Source: an uncultured Lachnospiraceae bacterium (GTDB lineage Bacteria; Bacillota; Clostridia; Lachnospirales; Lachnospiraceae). Taken from it: 17,121 nucleotides of DNA. The DNA is taken from the NCBI GenBank assembly GCA_910588285.1, contig CAJUQB010000102.1:1-17121 (forward strand), in the 5' to 3' direction. A program made the position numbers and the translations under genes. Under the pieces are notes generated by a model. It was not told the origin of the DNA, searched no databases, and saw nothing but the letters and a program-made list of their open reading frames with translations. The first letter of the stretch is position 1; each line of letters starts with the position of its first letter. Shown one piece after another: positions 1 through 7,438 of the stretch.

Positions 1-24
1 ATCGCAGATTGCAATACGGATCAA
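1..24 (-). CDS. Response regulator, first 8 codons only (partial, runs off left edge)
   Basis: Reading leftwards from a TTG codon at 24, the eight visible codons give (M)IRIAICD. This is the usual first beta strand of a receiver domain ending at the first acidic pocket residue; LytTR/AgrA-type regulators often begin this way. A GGAGG ribosome binding site sits at about 32-36, seven bases before TTG, which supports the non-ATG start. A promoter-like pair lies just upstream (54-82). The output domain and partner kinase are outside the window, so only the receiver start is supported and the subfamily is inference. Confidence 0.55.
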
Positions 25-53
25 TGCGCCACCTCCTCGTCAAGGGATTTTTA

Positions 54-82
54 ATTATAGCCTGTCGGAAATGCCAAAACAA
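54..82 (-). promoter_or_regulatory. Promoter of the response regulator gene
   Basis: On the minus strand a TTGTTT box (77-82) is followed after 17 bases by a perfect TATAAT (54-59). The transcript would start about 20 bases before the GGAGG site of the response regulator. No operator dyad is evident. Confidence 0.5.
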
Positions 83-135
83 TTTGATTGCTGTGAAATG
101 TTTATCTGTTGCAGCAAAATGCTGTATAAAACTCC

Positions 136-1467
136 TTAATAACCGTACCTCTTCCTATATTTTAAGAACATAATAACAGACAATGCAAGGGCCAGCAATT
201 CCGCTGCAGGCGTTGCCAGCCAGATTCCATTCACACCGAAAAGAAGGGGAAGCACGATCATTGTGATCAGCATAAACACAAACGACCTGGAAAATGCAAG
301 GACAGCCGAAACAATCCCGTTGGATAATGCGGTAAACATCCCGCTGGCAAAAATATTGAATCCGATAAAGAACAATGCTATGGTGCATATCCGGTTTCCT
401 GTTACCGCCAGATCATACACCGGATTGTCCGGCCGGGCAAATACAGATACCAGCGGTCTTGTCAGCAGAAAAGAAGCCGCAGCCGTGACCACGGAGATCA
501 CTGCGATCACCCTCATGCTCAATGCAGCCAGCTTTTTTAATTTTTCATGGCTCTGCTCCCCATAATAAAAACTCAGCATGGGAGCAACCCCGTAAGAATA
601 CCCTGTATACAGAGAGCTTGCAAACATCAGCACATACATGATGATGGTAACAGCGGCAACTCCATCCTCCCCCACATAATGAAGCATCGTCCAGTTAAAC
701 ATCATTGTAATGATCCCGGTAACGAGCGCAGTCGCCATCTCCGAGCAGCCGTTTGTAGCCGCATTCGCAAGAACCCTGAATCGGAATACAGGCTTTTTGA
801 AATGAAGCAGGCTCTTCTTCCGGCTGAAAACAAACAGTCCCGCCACTGCTGTTACAGAATATCCAAGCCCTGTTGCAATCGCTGCACCGCGGATCCCCAT
901 ATCAAATCCGGCAATAAACACATAGTCAAGCACCATATTGAGGACACCGCCTGTTACAGAGCAGACCAGAGAAAGACTGGCCTTTTCGCTGGCAATCATG
1001 TAAAGCGTGAAATTATTCATCAAAAGGATCGGCACCGTGAACACCAGATACCGGCTTAAATATTCCACACAGTACCCTTCTACATCAGCGGAAAGGTTCA
1101 TGCCTGCAAAAATATGGTCCATTGCCAGATACCCGACTGTACACATGACAATCCCCACAATGACATTTACTAAGATTAGGAATGTAAAATCCTCCTTTGC
1201 CTCATCATTTTTCTGCTCCCCCATCTTTTTCATGATAACCGCGCTGCCGCCAGTGGCAAGCATGGTGGAGATGGCTGTCACCAGCTGAATGATCGGTGCC
1301 GTCAGATTGATTGCCGAGAGGGCATTTGTCCCAATCAGGTTCGACACAAACAGCCCGTCAACCATTGTGTAAAAAGACATGAATACCGTCATTGCAATCG
1401 TCGGCACGGCAAATTTCAGAATGTTTTTCAGTGTAACAGGCTTTTCATATACATTTGAGCTTTCCAT
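136..1467 (-). CDS. MATE family multidrug efflux transporter (MepA-like)
   Basis: This is a 443-residue integral membrane antiporter of the MATE family, expected to export cationic drugs in exchange for Na+ or H+. About twelve hydrophobic segments are visible in two similar halves. The first half has the family pattern FAVPTIAMTVFMSFYTMVDGLFVSNLIG (residues about 18-45) and ends its third helix region with ATGGSAVIMKKMGE. The start is ATG 1467 because GGAGG lies at 1476-1480. An in-frame upstream extension to 1542 would run through the promoter and operator, so it is rejected. The gene diverges from a MerR/BmrR-like regulator, and its promoter has the 19-bp spacer of MerR-activated genes, so drug-inducible expression is likely. 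The substrate cannot be read from sequence. Confidence 0.9.
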   Translation of the reverse strand: MESSNVYEKPVTLKNILKFAVPTIAMTVFMSFYTMVDGLFVSNLIGTNALSAINLTAPIIQLVTAISTMLATGGSAVIMKKMGEQKNDEAKEDFTFLILVNVIVGIVMCTVGYLAMDHIFAGMNLSADVEGYCVEYLSRYLVFTVPILLMNNFTLYMIASEKASLSLVCSVTGGVLNMVLDYVFIAGFDMGIRGAAIATGLGYSVTAVAGLFVFSRKKSLLHFKKPVFRFRVLANAATNGCSEMATALVTGIITMMFNWTMLHYVGEDGVAAVTIIMYVLMFASSLYTGYSYGVAPMLSFYYGEQSHEKLKKLAALSMRVIAVISVVTAAASFLLTRPLVSVFARPDNPVYDLAVTGNRICTIALFFIGFNIFASGMFTALSNGIVSAVLAFSRSFVFMLITMIVLPLLFGVNGIWLATPAAELLALALSVIMFLKYRKRYGY

Positions 1468-1511
1468 CAATTTTTCCTCCGTTTTCCTTGTATTTATCTC
1501 CTGTATATGAT

Positions 1512-1542
1512 AGTATAAACCATACAGTAACTGTACGGTCAA
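1512..1542 (-). promoter_or_regulatory. MerR-type promoter and operator of the MATE pump
   Basis: On the minus strand TTGACC (1537-1542) and TATACT (1512-1517) are separated by 19 bases (1518-1536), instead of the usual 17. A dyad fills the spacer: ACCATACAG (1519-1527), TAA, CTGTACGGT (1531-1539), with 9-bp arms and one mismatch. This is the arrangement known for MerR, BmrR and TipA targets, where the regulator untwists the long spacer to activate. The adjacent divergent MerR gene is the obvious regulator. A weaker plus-strand promoter for that gene (TTGTAT 1488-1493, 17 bases, TAGTAT 1511-1516) may overlap, giving autoregulation. Confidence 0.85.
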
Positions 1543-1573
1543 TACGATGTTTCAATGATATTATGAGGTGACC

Positions 1574-2392
1574 ATGAATAAGAAGGACAAGCTTCTCACA
1601 ATCGGCCAGTTTGCAGCTATGCACGGCATCAATAAAAAGACTCTTATGTGGTATGATGAGATCGGACTGTTCAAACCGGCTGTCATCAACCCCGAAAATG
1701 GATACCGTTACTATAATTACCACCAAAGCCCTGTCCTCGAAACCATCCTGCTGCTGCGGGAACTGGATGTGTCCATCCAGGAAATACAGGTCTTCATGAA
1801 AAACCGATCCGCTGCCAATTTAAAAGGCCTTCTGGAAGAAAAGATCAAGGCCCTTGACATGCAGATAACCCACCTGCAGGCAGTCCGGACAACTTTATGT
1901 ACGCATCTCCAGAATATGGACACCCTGCTGACTATGGACTTAGCAGAAATCAGTATTGTTGAAAAGGAGGCCCACTGCCTGGTCACTGTGGATGTAGACC
2001 AGAATACCTCCTTTGAACAGGAAGTGGAGCTGATTACCGCTGAAACCGAAAAATACCAGCTGGGACGCCTCCATAAGGCTTCCTACGGCTCCATGATCTC
2101 CGTTGACAGCCTGCTAAACGGCCGCTTTGAAGATTATTCCAAGCTTTTCATTGAAATCCCTTTCCTTCCCTATCAGGCCGGTTTGCACATCATGCCCAGC
2201 GGAAGCTACCTGCGGGCGTTTCACAAGGGGAACTGGGACGGAATCCCAAAGCGGTATCAGGAAATTCTTGGTTATGCAGAAGAGCATAACTTAAATCTCC
2301 ATGGATTTTCCTATGAAATGGGCATGAATGAAAATGTCATTGACCGGATTGAGGATTATATTGTGCAGATTGAGATCCCCATTACCGGGTAA
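1574..2392 (+). CDS. MerR family transcriptional regulator, BmrR/TipA-like, with effector-binding domain
   Basis: This 272-residue protein has a MerR DNA-binding domain (about residues 8-76; LLTIGQFAAMHGINKKTLMWYD, then GLFKPA and NGYRYY). A dimerising helix with coiled-coil character follows (about 78-125). The C-terminal domain of about 140 residues resembles the GyrI-like/AraC effector-binding fold that binds lipophilic cations in BmrR. ATG 1574 is chosen because GAGG sits at 1565-1568; an in-frame GTG at 1568 overlaps that site. It lies divergently beside a MATE pump whose promoter has the MerR signature, so it most likely senses a drug and activates the pump. The ligand is unknown. Confidence 0.88.
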   Translation: MNKKDKLLTIGQFAAMHGINKKTLMWYDEIGLFKPAVINPENGYRYYNYHQSPVLETILLLRELDVSIQEIQVFMKNRSAANLKGLLEEKIKALDMQITHLQAVRTTLCTHLQNMDTLLTMDLAEISIVEKEAHCLVTVDVDQNTSFEQEVELITAETEKYQLGRLHKASYGSMISVDSLLNGRFEDYSKLFIEIPFLPYQAGLHIMPSGSYLRAFHKGNWDGIPKRYQEILGYAEEHNLNLHGFSYEMGMNENVIDRIEDYIVQIEIPITG

Positions 2393-2467
2393 TATTCACA
2401 GGCCTTTCTTGATCGTCCGTATTTTCCCCCAGGGCATTCTGGTATATATTAACACCACGGCATCCTG

Positions 2468-2863
2468 CTAAGGCTGCCCGGAAACCTCTCCTTTCGGGAT
2501 TGTCCTTACACCAAACAAGAAATACAGGATATGGAATACCCACACGCAGGCAAGGACAATCCTGCCGACAAGAACCCGATCCATCATGATGAACCCCACT
2601 GACATCAAAAGCGTCACTGTCACCATAATCTTAATCTTGGTCTTACGGGTCATGCCCCTGCCCTTTACATAGCTCTCCAGATTGTTCTTATACAGCTTTG
2701 TCCCGGTAAACCAACGATTCAGCCTTTCCGAACTCCTGGCAAAACAAAATGCTGCAAGCAGGAGGAACGGGAAAGCAGGCAGGAGCGGAAGGACTGCCCC
2801 CAATGCCCCCAATGCAACGCCGATACAGCCTAAAACCACATACAGTATTTTTTTAAGTTTCAT
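2468..2863 (-). CDS. ybaN: YbaN family inner-membrane protein (DUF454)
   Basis: This 131-residue membrane protein matches the DUF454/YbaN family. The N-terminal segment KILYVVLGCIGVALGALGAVLPLLPAFPFLLLAAFCFARSS contains the family's GxxLPxLPxxPFLLLAxxCFxRSS signature. The SERLNRWF and LYKNNLESY...GRGMTRKTKIKIM motifs follow, then two hydrophobic segments. ATG 2863 is preferred because GGAG lies seven bases upstream and the family begins at this point. An in-frame reading from 2983 adds 40 residues belonging to a different family (the ygbA relic). It is last in the ABC exporter operon. The family's function is unknown; it often neighbours CydDC-like or heme/nitrosative stress genes. Confidence 0.85.
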   Translation of the reverse strand: MKLKKILYVVLGCIGVALGALGAVLPLLPAFPFLLLAAFCFARSSERLNRWFTGTKLYKNNLESYVKGRGMTRKTKIKIMVTVTLLMSVGFIMMDRVLVGRIVLACVWVFHILYFLFGVRTIPKGEVSGQP

Positions 2864-2983
2864 CACACATCTCCAATCGCTTTTTCTCTTTTTTCCGCCA
2901 TGCCGTTTCCTGCAGTAAAGCGCAATCATCTCCGACACCAGTTCTTTCTCCTTTTCCCGCTTTGCACTGATATCCTTATGCAT
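2864..2983 (-). pseudogene. Relic of a YgbA-type (nitrous oxide-stimulated promoter family) gene fused in frame to ybaN
   Basis: The first about 27 residues (KREKEKELVSEMIALYCRKRHGG, broken here by its context) match the start of the YgbA family, which normally continues for about 70 more residues with several conserved cysteines. Here the reading passes at once into a lysine-rich tail and then into ybaN. The start ATG overlaps the stop of the ABC gene as ATGA, exactly as an intact operon gene would. The simplest reading is an internal deletion of ygbA that left its start, translational coupling and last few bases. A 171-residue fusion could still be made from ATG 2983, but ybaN has its own ribosome binding site. 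Confidence 0.65.
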
Positions 2984-4656
2984 CAGCTTACCCTTCCTCC
3001 TGTCCGTGAAAGGCTTTCTACCGAATATACGGCATCCGCAATCCGCATCGTGGACTGCCTATGGGATACCAGCAGCGCCGTTTTTCCGTCCTGCCCTTCC
3101 CCCAGGGATTTTAAAATGACCGCCTCATTTAAGCTGTCAAGGTTGCTGGTCGGCTCATCAAGGAGCAGGAATGGCGCGTCATGCAAAAATGCCCTTGCCA
3201 GCCCCAGACGCTGCCTCTCCCCGCCCGAAAGCGTATCCCCAAGCTCCCCAACAGGCGTATCGTACCCCTGGGGCAGCCCCATGATAAAATCATGGATGGA
3301 AGCTTTCCTGCAGGCCTCCTCAATTTCAGCATCCGTTGCATCCAGTTTTGCAATCCGCAGGTTATTCTTTATACTGTCATGGAACAGATGGGTTTCCTGT
3401 GTCATAAAACTTTCCATATTCCTTAAATCCGCCGTGTTGATTCTGGTAATATCTCTGCCGGAAATCTCCAGCTTTCCGTTCCCCGCATCCCAGAACCGCA
3501 TGAACAGCTTCAACAGCGTGGATTTCCCGCTCCCGCTTTTTCCGACAATCCCTATCATATTTCCTTTCGGAATCTTCAAAGATACACCGTCAAGGATTGT
3601 TTCCGCCCCATAGGAAAAGCTGACATTTTTTGCATCTGCGCCTTCAAACGCCGTTTTTTCCTTTCCCTCCACTTCCTGCACTGGGGGCGTTTCGTCTAAA
3701 ATGTCCATCACACGGTTCCCCGCCGCGAAAGTGTTCTGCAGTGTGCTTCCCAGATTTGCAAGCGCCACAGCGGGACCAAAAGAAGAGAACAAGGCAATCG
3801 TCGGGATCAGTACTCCGGCAAAATCCACTTCTGCCTTTTGATGCAGCGCTGCAGATAGAAACAGCATACATAAATCAAACAGGAGGATCACCGTATTTGT
3901 GACCGACATATTCCTCCCTGCGGTACGCTTTAAGCGTTTCTCAGTTTCCGAAAGTGTGTCCGTCCTTTCATTCATCTGGATCAGGCGTTCCCTGCCCCTG
4001 CCATACTGTATAGTTTCGGAAAGCCCCCGCAGGCTGTCAAGGACGAAGCCGCTTAAGCTTCCCGCTTCGGTGCGGAACGCCATACCGTCCCCACCGCTTA
4101 ATTTGGAAGTGACGACTGGTATCGCAATCCCCACTGTTACATATGCCAGAAGCGCCAGAATCCCCAGCGCAGGGTGGAAGAACCCGATGAACAGGCACAT
4201 AACGGCAGTATAAAAAAATGCGATTGCAGCGGGTGAAATGGTGTGCGCATAGAACACCTCCAGCAGCTCGATATCCGAAGTGATGACCGAGATCAGGTCC
4301 CCTTTGTCCCTGCCCTCCAGTTTTGCAGGGCAGAGTTTCCGTAATGCGAGAAACACCTTATCCCGGATCAGCGCAAGCAGCTTAAATGCAATAAAATGGT
4401 TACAGGACTGCTCTGCATAACGCAGGACTGCCCTAAGTACGGCAAACGTCAGCACACATATAAATATAGCTTCCAGTTTGGGCGTCACGGCAAAGCCCAA
4501 CAGGACAAGCACTGCATATCCGCCCAGGATTGTGATAAAGGACGCACACAAATGCCCCGCCAATCCCATAAGAACCGCCAGTGTCATAAATCCGGCAAGA
4601 GGCTTCACAAGGCCGATAAGCCTTGCCATAACCGCAAATCCGCTCCGTCTTTTCAT
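2983..4656 (-). CDS. ABC exporter, ATP-binding/permease half-transporter B (CydC-like)
   Basis: This 557-residue half-transporter has a six-helix membrane domain (about 1-310) followed by an ATPase domain. Walker A is GKSGSGKST (372-380), the signature is LSGGE (476-480), Walker B is FLLLDEP (496-502) and the switch histidine is in SHR (531-533). All are intact. Its ATG overlaps the stop of the upstream half-transporter and its stop overlaps the next start (ATGA at both ends), so the proteins are translationally coupled and most likely form a heterodimer. Sequence style is closest to CydDC-like exporters, which move thiols or act in heme handling; the substrate is not determined by the sequence. 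Confidence 0.9.
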   Translation of the reverse strand: MKRRSGFAVMARLIGLVKPLAGFMTLAVLMGLAGHLCASFITILGGYAVLVLLGFAVTPKLEAIFICVLTFAVLRAVLRYAEQSCNHFIAFKLLALIRDKVFLALRKLCPAKLEGRDKGDLISVITSDIELLEVFYAHTISPAAIAFFYTAVMCLFIGFFHPALGILALLAYVTVGIAIPVVTSKLSGGDGMAFRTEAGSLSGFVLDSLRGLSETIQYGRGRERLIQMNERTDTLSETEKRLKRTAGRNMSVTNTVILLFDLCMLFLSAALHQKAEVDFAGVLIPTIALFSSFGPAVALANLGSTLQNTFAAGNRVMDILDETPPVQEVEGKEKTAFEGADAKNVSFSYGAETILDGVSLKIPKGNMIGIVGKSGSGKSTLLKLFMRFWDAGNGKLEISGRDITRINTADLRNMESFMTQETHLFHDSIKNNLRIAKLDATDAEIEEACRKASIHDFIMGLPQGYDTPVGELGDTLSGGERQRLGLARAFLHDAPFLLLDEPTSNLDSLNEAVILKSLGEGQDGKTALLVSHRQSTMRIADAVYSVESLSRTGGRVS

Positions 4657-6518
4657 ACAGCCGCACCGCCCTTTCCTCTAACCCGGCCTTCTGCACCAGC
4701 AGAATGGCCATCCTGATATCCATCTTGGATGTTCCCATAATTTTCAAGGTTCTGCTGTGTGTTCCACAGCTTTGCATAAATGCCATCCCCTTCCAGCAGT
4801 TCCTCATGGCTTCCGCTTTCCGCCACCTTCCCCGCATCCATCACGTAGATGTTATCTGAGACCGTCACATTGGCAAGACGGTGGGAAATGAGGATGACTG
4901 TTTTTTGTCCTGCCAGCGCATGGATCTCCCGCATAATGTCGTTTTCGCTCTCCACGTCAATATTGGATGTGGCTTCGTCAAAAATATACACCGGGCTGTC
5001 ATGAAGCAGCGCCCTTGCCAGCGCAAGCCTTTGGCGCTGCCCTCCCGAAAGGTTCGAGGCTTTTTCCATAAGAAGCGCATCCAGCCCACCCTCAGATTTT
5101 AAAAATCCTGCAAGGTTGGCCCGTTCCAGAACCTCCCAAAGCTCCCTGTCCGATGCATCCGGCTTCCCCATCAAAAGGTTCTCCCTCACGGTGCCTTTGA
5201 ACAGATAGCTTTGATGGCTGATATAAGTGATGTTTTTCATCAGCTCCGCTTCTTTTATATCTTTAAGTTCCTTTCCGCCGATTTTCACTGAACCGCCATA
5301 TCCCTGGTTCCTCCCCATGAGGACTGCCGCCGCGGTGGATTTTCCGCAGCCGCTCTCCCCGACAATAGAAACAAATCCCCCTTGGGGGAACTCCATGCAG
5401 ATTCCGTGCAGGATTTCCCTTTCTCTATCAGAGGAGGTTCCTTCGCCGGAATCTCCCTTACCGGAAGGAAGCCCTTCATCGGAGGAATTTCCGCCATAGG
5501 AAAAGCGCAGATTATCACAGAGGATTCCATAGTCCTCCGGAAAGCATCCTGTTTTCCCCGCCGGTTCGGGAAGATCCAGCAGGCCAAAAATCTTATCGCT
5601 TGCCGCCATGCCGTTCATTGCCACATGAAAGAAACTGCCAAGCTGCCGCATGGGGATAAAGAAATCCGCCGAAAGCAGGATGATCAAAAGACACCCCGAA
5701 AGAGTCACATTTCCCGCCCGAAACTGCGTCGCCGCCATGATCACCCCTAACGCAGCGCCTCCGTAGGCAATAAAGTCCATAATCGTGATGGAATTGAGCT
5801 GCATAGCCAGGACTTTCATGGTTATCCTGCGGAATTTCTCTGCCTCATGGTTCATCTCCTCGTTCTTAAAACCGTCCGCCTGATAGATTTTAAGCGTGAC
5901 AAGCCCCTGCAGGTTTTCAAGAAAAGTATCTCCTAAAGCCGTGTACTGTACCCAATATTTTGACAGCAGCTTTTTCGCCCAAGTCTGCACCGCCGCTATG
6001 GAGACAGGAATCAGCGGCACACAAACCAGCAGAACCACAGCGCACGGCACGTTGACAAAGCACAGATACACAAACAGCGTCAGAGGCGCAAGACAGGCAT
6101 AGAAAAACTGCGGGAGATATGCCCCGAAATAGGTTTCGAGCTGTTCCACTCCCTCCACCGCCACCTGCACCACTTCCGAGGTTTTTACCTGCTCATTATA
6201 GGAAGCGCCGAGCCGCAGGAGTTTCCCATATATTTTTTCACGCAGCGTCTTCTTGACCGACCTTGACGAGAGATACCCCATACGGCTTGAGAGCGTTGTG
6301 CAGATAAAACGGATCACAAGCGCAATTACCGCAATAAGCGCAGTGACGAAAACGCTGCCTTTCTCTGCCGTTTTATCATAAAGGGAAGCCAGCAGACCCG
6401 TCACCGCCGTCATCATGGCGATATTCGCCGCAAGGGAACACCACTGCATCGCCACGTTCCCCGCTATGTACTTTTTGCTTTCGCGGACTGTTCCAATCAG
6501 CCTTTTATTGATCATCAT
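4653..6518 (-). CDS. ABC exporter, ATP-binding/permease half-transporter A (CydD-like)
   Basis: This 621-residue partner is the first gene of the operon. The membrane domain spans about 1-310. It includes a GLVTLKIYQADG coupling region (about 205-216), a CydD-like trait. ATPase motifs are intact: Walker A GESGCGKST (387-395), LSGGQ (490-494), Walker B YIFDE (511-515) and SH (545-546). A Ser/Gly-rich insert of about 25 residues follows the A-loop region (about 343-367), and a charged glycine-rich tail follows residue 595; both are unusual extras. Two ATG codons open the gene (6518, 6515) behind a weak AAAGG, so initiation may be modest. Transcription starts from a consensus promoter at 6651-6680 with flanking operators. 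Confidence 0.9.
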   Translation of the reverse strand: MMINKRLIGTVRESKKYIAGNVAMQWCSLAANIAMMTAVTGLLASLYDKTAEKGSVFVTALIAVIALVIRFICTTLSSRMGYLSSRSVKKTLREKIYGKLLRLGASYNEQVKTSEVVQVAVEGVEQLETYFGAYLPQFFYACLAPLTLFVYLCFVNVPCAVVLLVCVPLIPVSIAAVQTWAKKLLSKYWVQYTALGDTFLENLQGLVTLKIYQADGFKNEEMNHEAEKFRRITMKVLAMQLNSITIMDFIAYGGAALGVIMAATQFRAGNVTLSGCLLIILLSADFFIPMRQLGSFFHVAMNGMAASDKIFGLLDLPEPAGKTGCFPEDYGILCDNLRFSYGGNSSDEGLPSGKGDSGEGTSSDREREILHGICMEFPQGGFVSIVGESGCGKSTAAAVLMGRNQGYGGSVKIGGKELKDIKEAELMKNITYISHQSYLFKGTVRENLLMGKPDASDRELWEVLERANLAGFLKSEGGLDALLMEKASNLSGGQRQRLALARALLHDSPVYIFDEATSNIDVESENDIMREIHALAGQKTVILISHRLANVTVSDNIYVMDAGKVAESGSHEELLEGDGIYAKLWNTQQNLENYGNIQDGYQDGHSAGAEGRVRGKGGAAV

Positions 6519-6578
6519 AATGTTTTAACCTTTATCTCTCCCACTGTTATCTTACCCATAAAATCTTCCTTTTCCATT

Positions 6579-6596
6579 GGTTAGTAACTGCTAACC
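6579..6596. promoter_or_regulatory. Operator site 1, GGTTAG-N6-CTAACC
   Basis: This dyad has perfect 6-bp arms around TAACTG, in the 5' untranslated region of the ABC operon about 60 bases before the start codon. The same GTTAG-N6-CTAAC core recurs at 6626-6641. The form and size fit a TetR-family operator, although no regulator gene is adjacent. Confidence 0.65.
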
Positions 6597-6625
6597 TCTA
6601 TTCCTATTTTTAGCGGCCACCATAT

Positions 6626-6641
6626 GTTAGTAGCCGCTAAC
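6626..6641. promoter_or_regulatory. Operator site 2, GTTAG-N6-CTAAC, at the transcription start
   Basis: This second copy of the dyad lies ten bases after the -10 box of the ABC operon promoter, so it covers the expected transcription start and would block initiation. An extra inverted pair, TAGCGGC (6611-6617) and GCCGCTA (6632-6638), overlaps it. Its centre is 46 bp from that of site 1, a spacing that allows two repressor dimers. Confidence 0.65.
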
Positions 6642-6650
6642 CTAAGTTCT

Positions 6651-6680
6651 ATTATATGCCATTCATTTGGATTTTGTCAA
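6651..6680 (-). promoter_or_regulatory. Consensus promoter of the ABC-ygbA-ybaN operon
   Basis: On the minus strand a perfect TTGACA (6675-6680) is followed by 18 bases and a perfect TATAAT (6651-6656). The promoter is strong and needs no activator, so control must be by repression. That agrees with the operator-like dyads downstream (6579-6596, 6626-6641) and upstream (6714-6729). Confidence 0.85.
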
Positions 6681-6713
6681 TAGAAAATTTACGCTTTCAT
6701 TTTCTATTTCATG

Positions 6714-6729
6714 GCTAGTTTTTACTAAC
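6714..6729. promoter_or_regulatory. Operator-like site 3, degenerate GTTAG-N6-CTAAC
   Basis: The sixteen bases GCTAGTTTTTACTAAC match 12 of 16 positions of the other two sites (in reverse orientation). The site lies about 35 bp upstream of the -35 box. It could be the operator of a lost divergent regulator gene or an auxiliary site. The match is weaker, so chance is possible. Confidence 0.35.
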
Positions 6730-6742
6730 ATACTGGTTTATT

Positions 6743-6781
6743 TTAAGGCTGCCTGACTGTTGCCAGTTTTGGCAGCCTTAA
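6743..6781. repeat. Perfect 11-bp inverted repeat, possible terminator without T-tract
   Basis: TTAAGGCTGCC (6743-6753) and GGCAGCCTTAA (6771-6781) pair perfectly around a 17-base loop. Neither side is followed by a run of T, so it is a weak case for an intrinsic terminator. It may be left from the lost gene next to the ABC operon. The 176 bases from here to 6957 hold nothing I recognise. Confidence 0.5.
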
Positions 6782-6957
6782 GAACAACTTAATTCTGTGA
6801 AGCTTTTATATACTTATTTTAAATTTTTTAGTTTAGCTTTTCCGCACCCACATCAGTCCGCCAGCGCCGAATCCAGAGCCCTGCATTCAGCCACTGCCCC
6901 GTCATCCGGAGCCTTATTGCAAACCACCGGGTACTTTTCTTTTCCCTGTTCAAAAAA

Positions 6958-7224
6958 TTATGCATAAGCCTCCAGTATATGTATGAGCGCACTTGCGCTG
7001 CTGCTATGTGAACGCTCCAGAACCGCATTGCTGCGTTCTGACTCTGTAATTGCGCAGCGTACCATCTTATGGGATGCCGTTGCCGTGAACAGAATCACTA
7101 AATCCGGTGTACCAATCTGGCTGCTTAAATCTGACCGCATTTTCGTAAACACTTTTGTCTTATGTCTGTATTTTTTGCAGATTTCTTTGTACCGGTTTGT
7201 CGCGAATGAGTATAGGAACCGGTT
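6958..7224 (-). pseudogene. DUF2325 family protein, 5'-truncated
   Basis: The open frame from 7224 leftwards contains RYKEICKKYRHKTKVF, then MRSDLSSQIGTPDLVILF, ASHKMVRCA and RSHSSSASALIHILE. This is the usual order in the small DUF2325 proteins of Clostridia (about 90-100 residues). The first about 15 residues, where a GG-x-x-x-M turn is expected after the first strand, are replaced by unrelated sequence. No start codon with a ribosome binding site is visible; a GTG at 7152 is internal. The 3' end is intact (stop 6958-6960). It is probably a dead copy cut at its 5' end by the rearrangement that made the neighbouring mosaic. Confidence 0.65.
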
Positions 7225-7258
7225 TTAAGTACTATTCACGGTGAATTGTAACCGGTTT
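7191..7258. repeat. Three ACCGGTTT repeats
   Basis: ACCGGTTT occurs at 7191-7198, 7218-7225 and 7251-7258. Two copies are the palindrome AACCGGTT followed by TTA. Spacings are 27 and 33 bases. They lie exactly in the gap between the DUF2325 and CoA-transferase remnants. They could be regulator half-sites or recombination scars. Confidence 0.35.
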
Positions 7259-7276
7259 TAGCAGAACAGATTTCGC

Positions 7277-7438
7277 CTAAAGTTTTAAGCCCATAAGCTT
7301 TTCGGAAAATATCCTTGGGTCCATTTCTTTTAAATCCTCCGCAATGAACGGTGTAAATTCCATATGAGCCAGCACATCGCGTTCCAAATCAACTCCCGGA
7401 GCAATTTCAATCAGGGTTACGCCTTTTTCCATCAGCCG
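7277..7438 (-). pseudogene. C-terminal fragment of an acyl-CoA:acetate/propionate CoA-transferase
   Basis: About 50 codons end at the stop 7277-7279 and read GVTLIEIAPGVDLERDVLAHM, followed by FTPFIAEDLKEMDPRIF and MGLK. This is the C-terminus of fused two-domain CoA-transferases (propionate CoA-transferase type), which exchange CoA between short-chain acids. The rest of the protein (over 450 residues) is absent. Upstream the frame closes at a TGA, and the DNA continues as a YqaJ exonuclease fragment. It is a remnant with no expected activity. Confidence 0.7.

Noticed and set aside
1468..1542. 25-residue N-terminal extension of the first MATE protein and an overlapping minus-strand frame at 1445-1726
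   Set aside because: The extension runs through the MerR promoter and operator, and ATG 1467 has the proper GGAGG site.
2900..5750. Many plus-strand open frames of 70-240 codons across the ABC genes
   Set aside because: They are antisense to well-supported genes, lack ribosome binding sites and show no recognisable family pattern.
6743..6781. Inverted repeat as a definite intrinsic terminator
   Set aside because: The stem is strong but no T-tract follows on either strand, so it is listed only as a repeat.
6828..7028. 66-residue minus-strand frame after the DUF2325 remnant
   Set aside because: Arg/Trp-rich composition, overlap with the DUF2325 frame and no ribosome binding site; nothing recognised.
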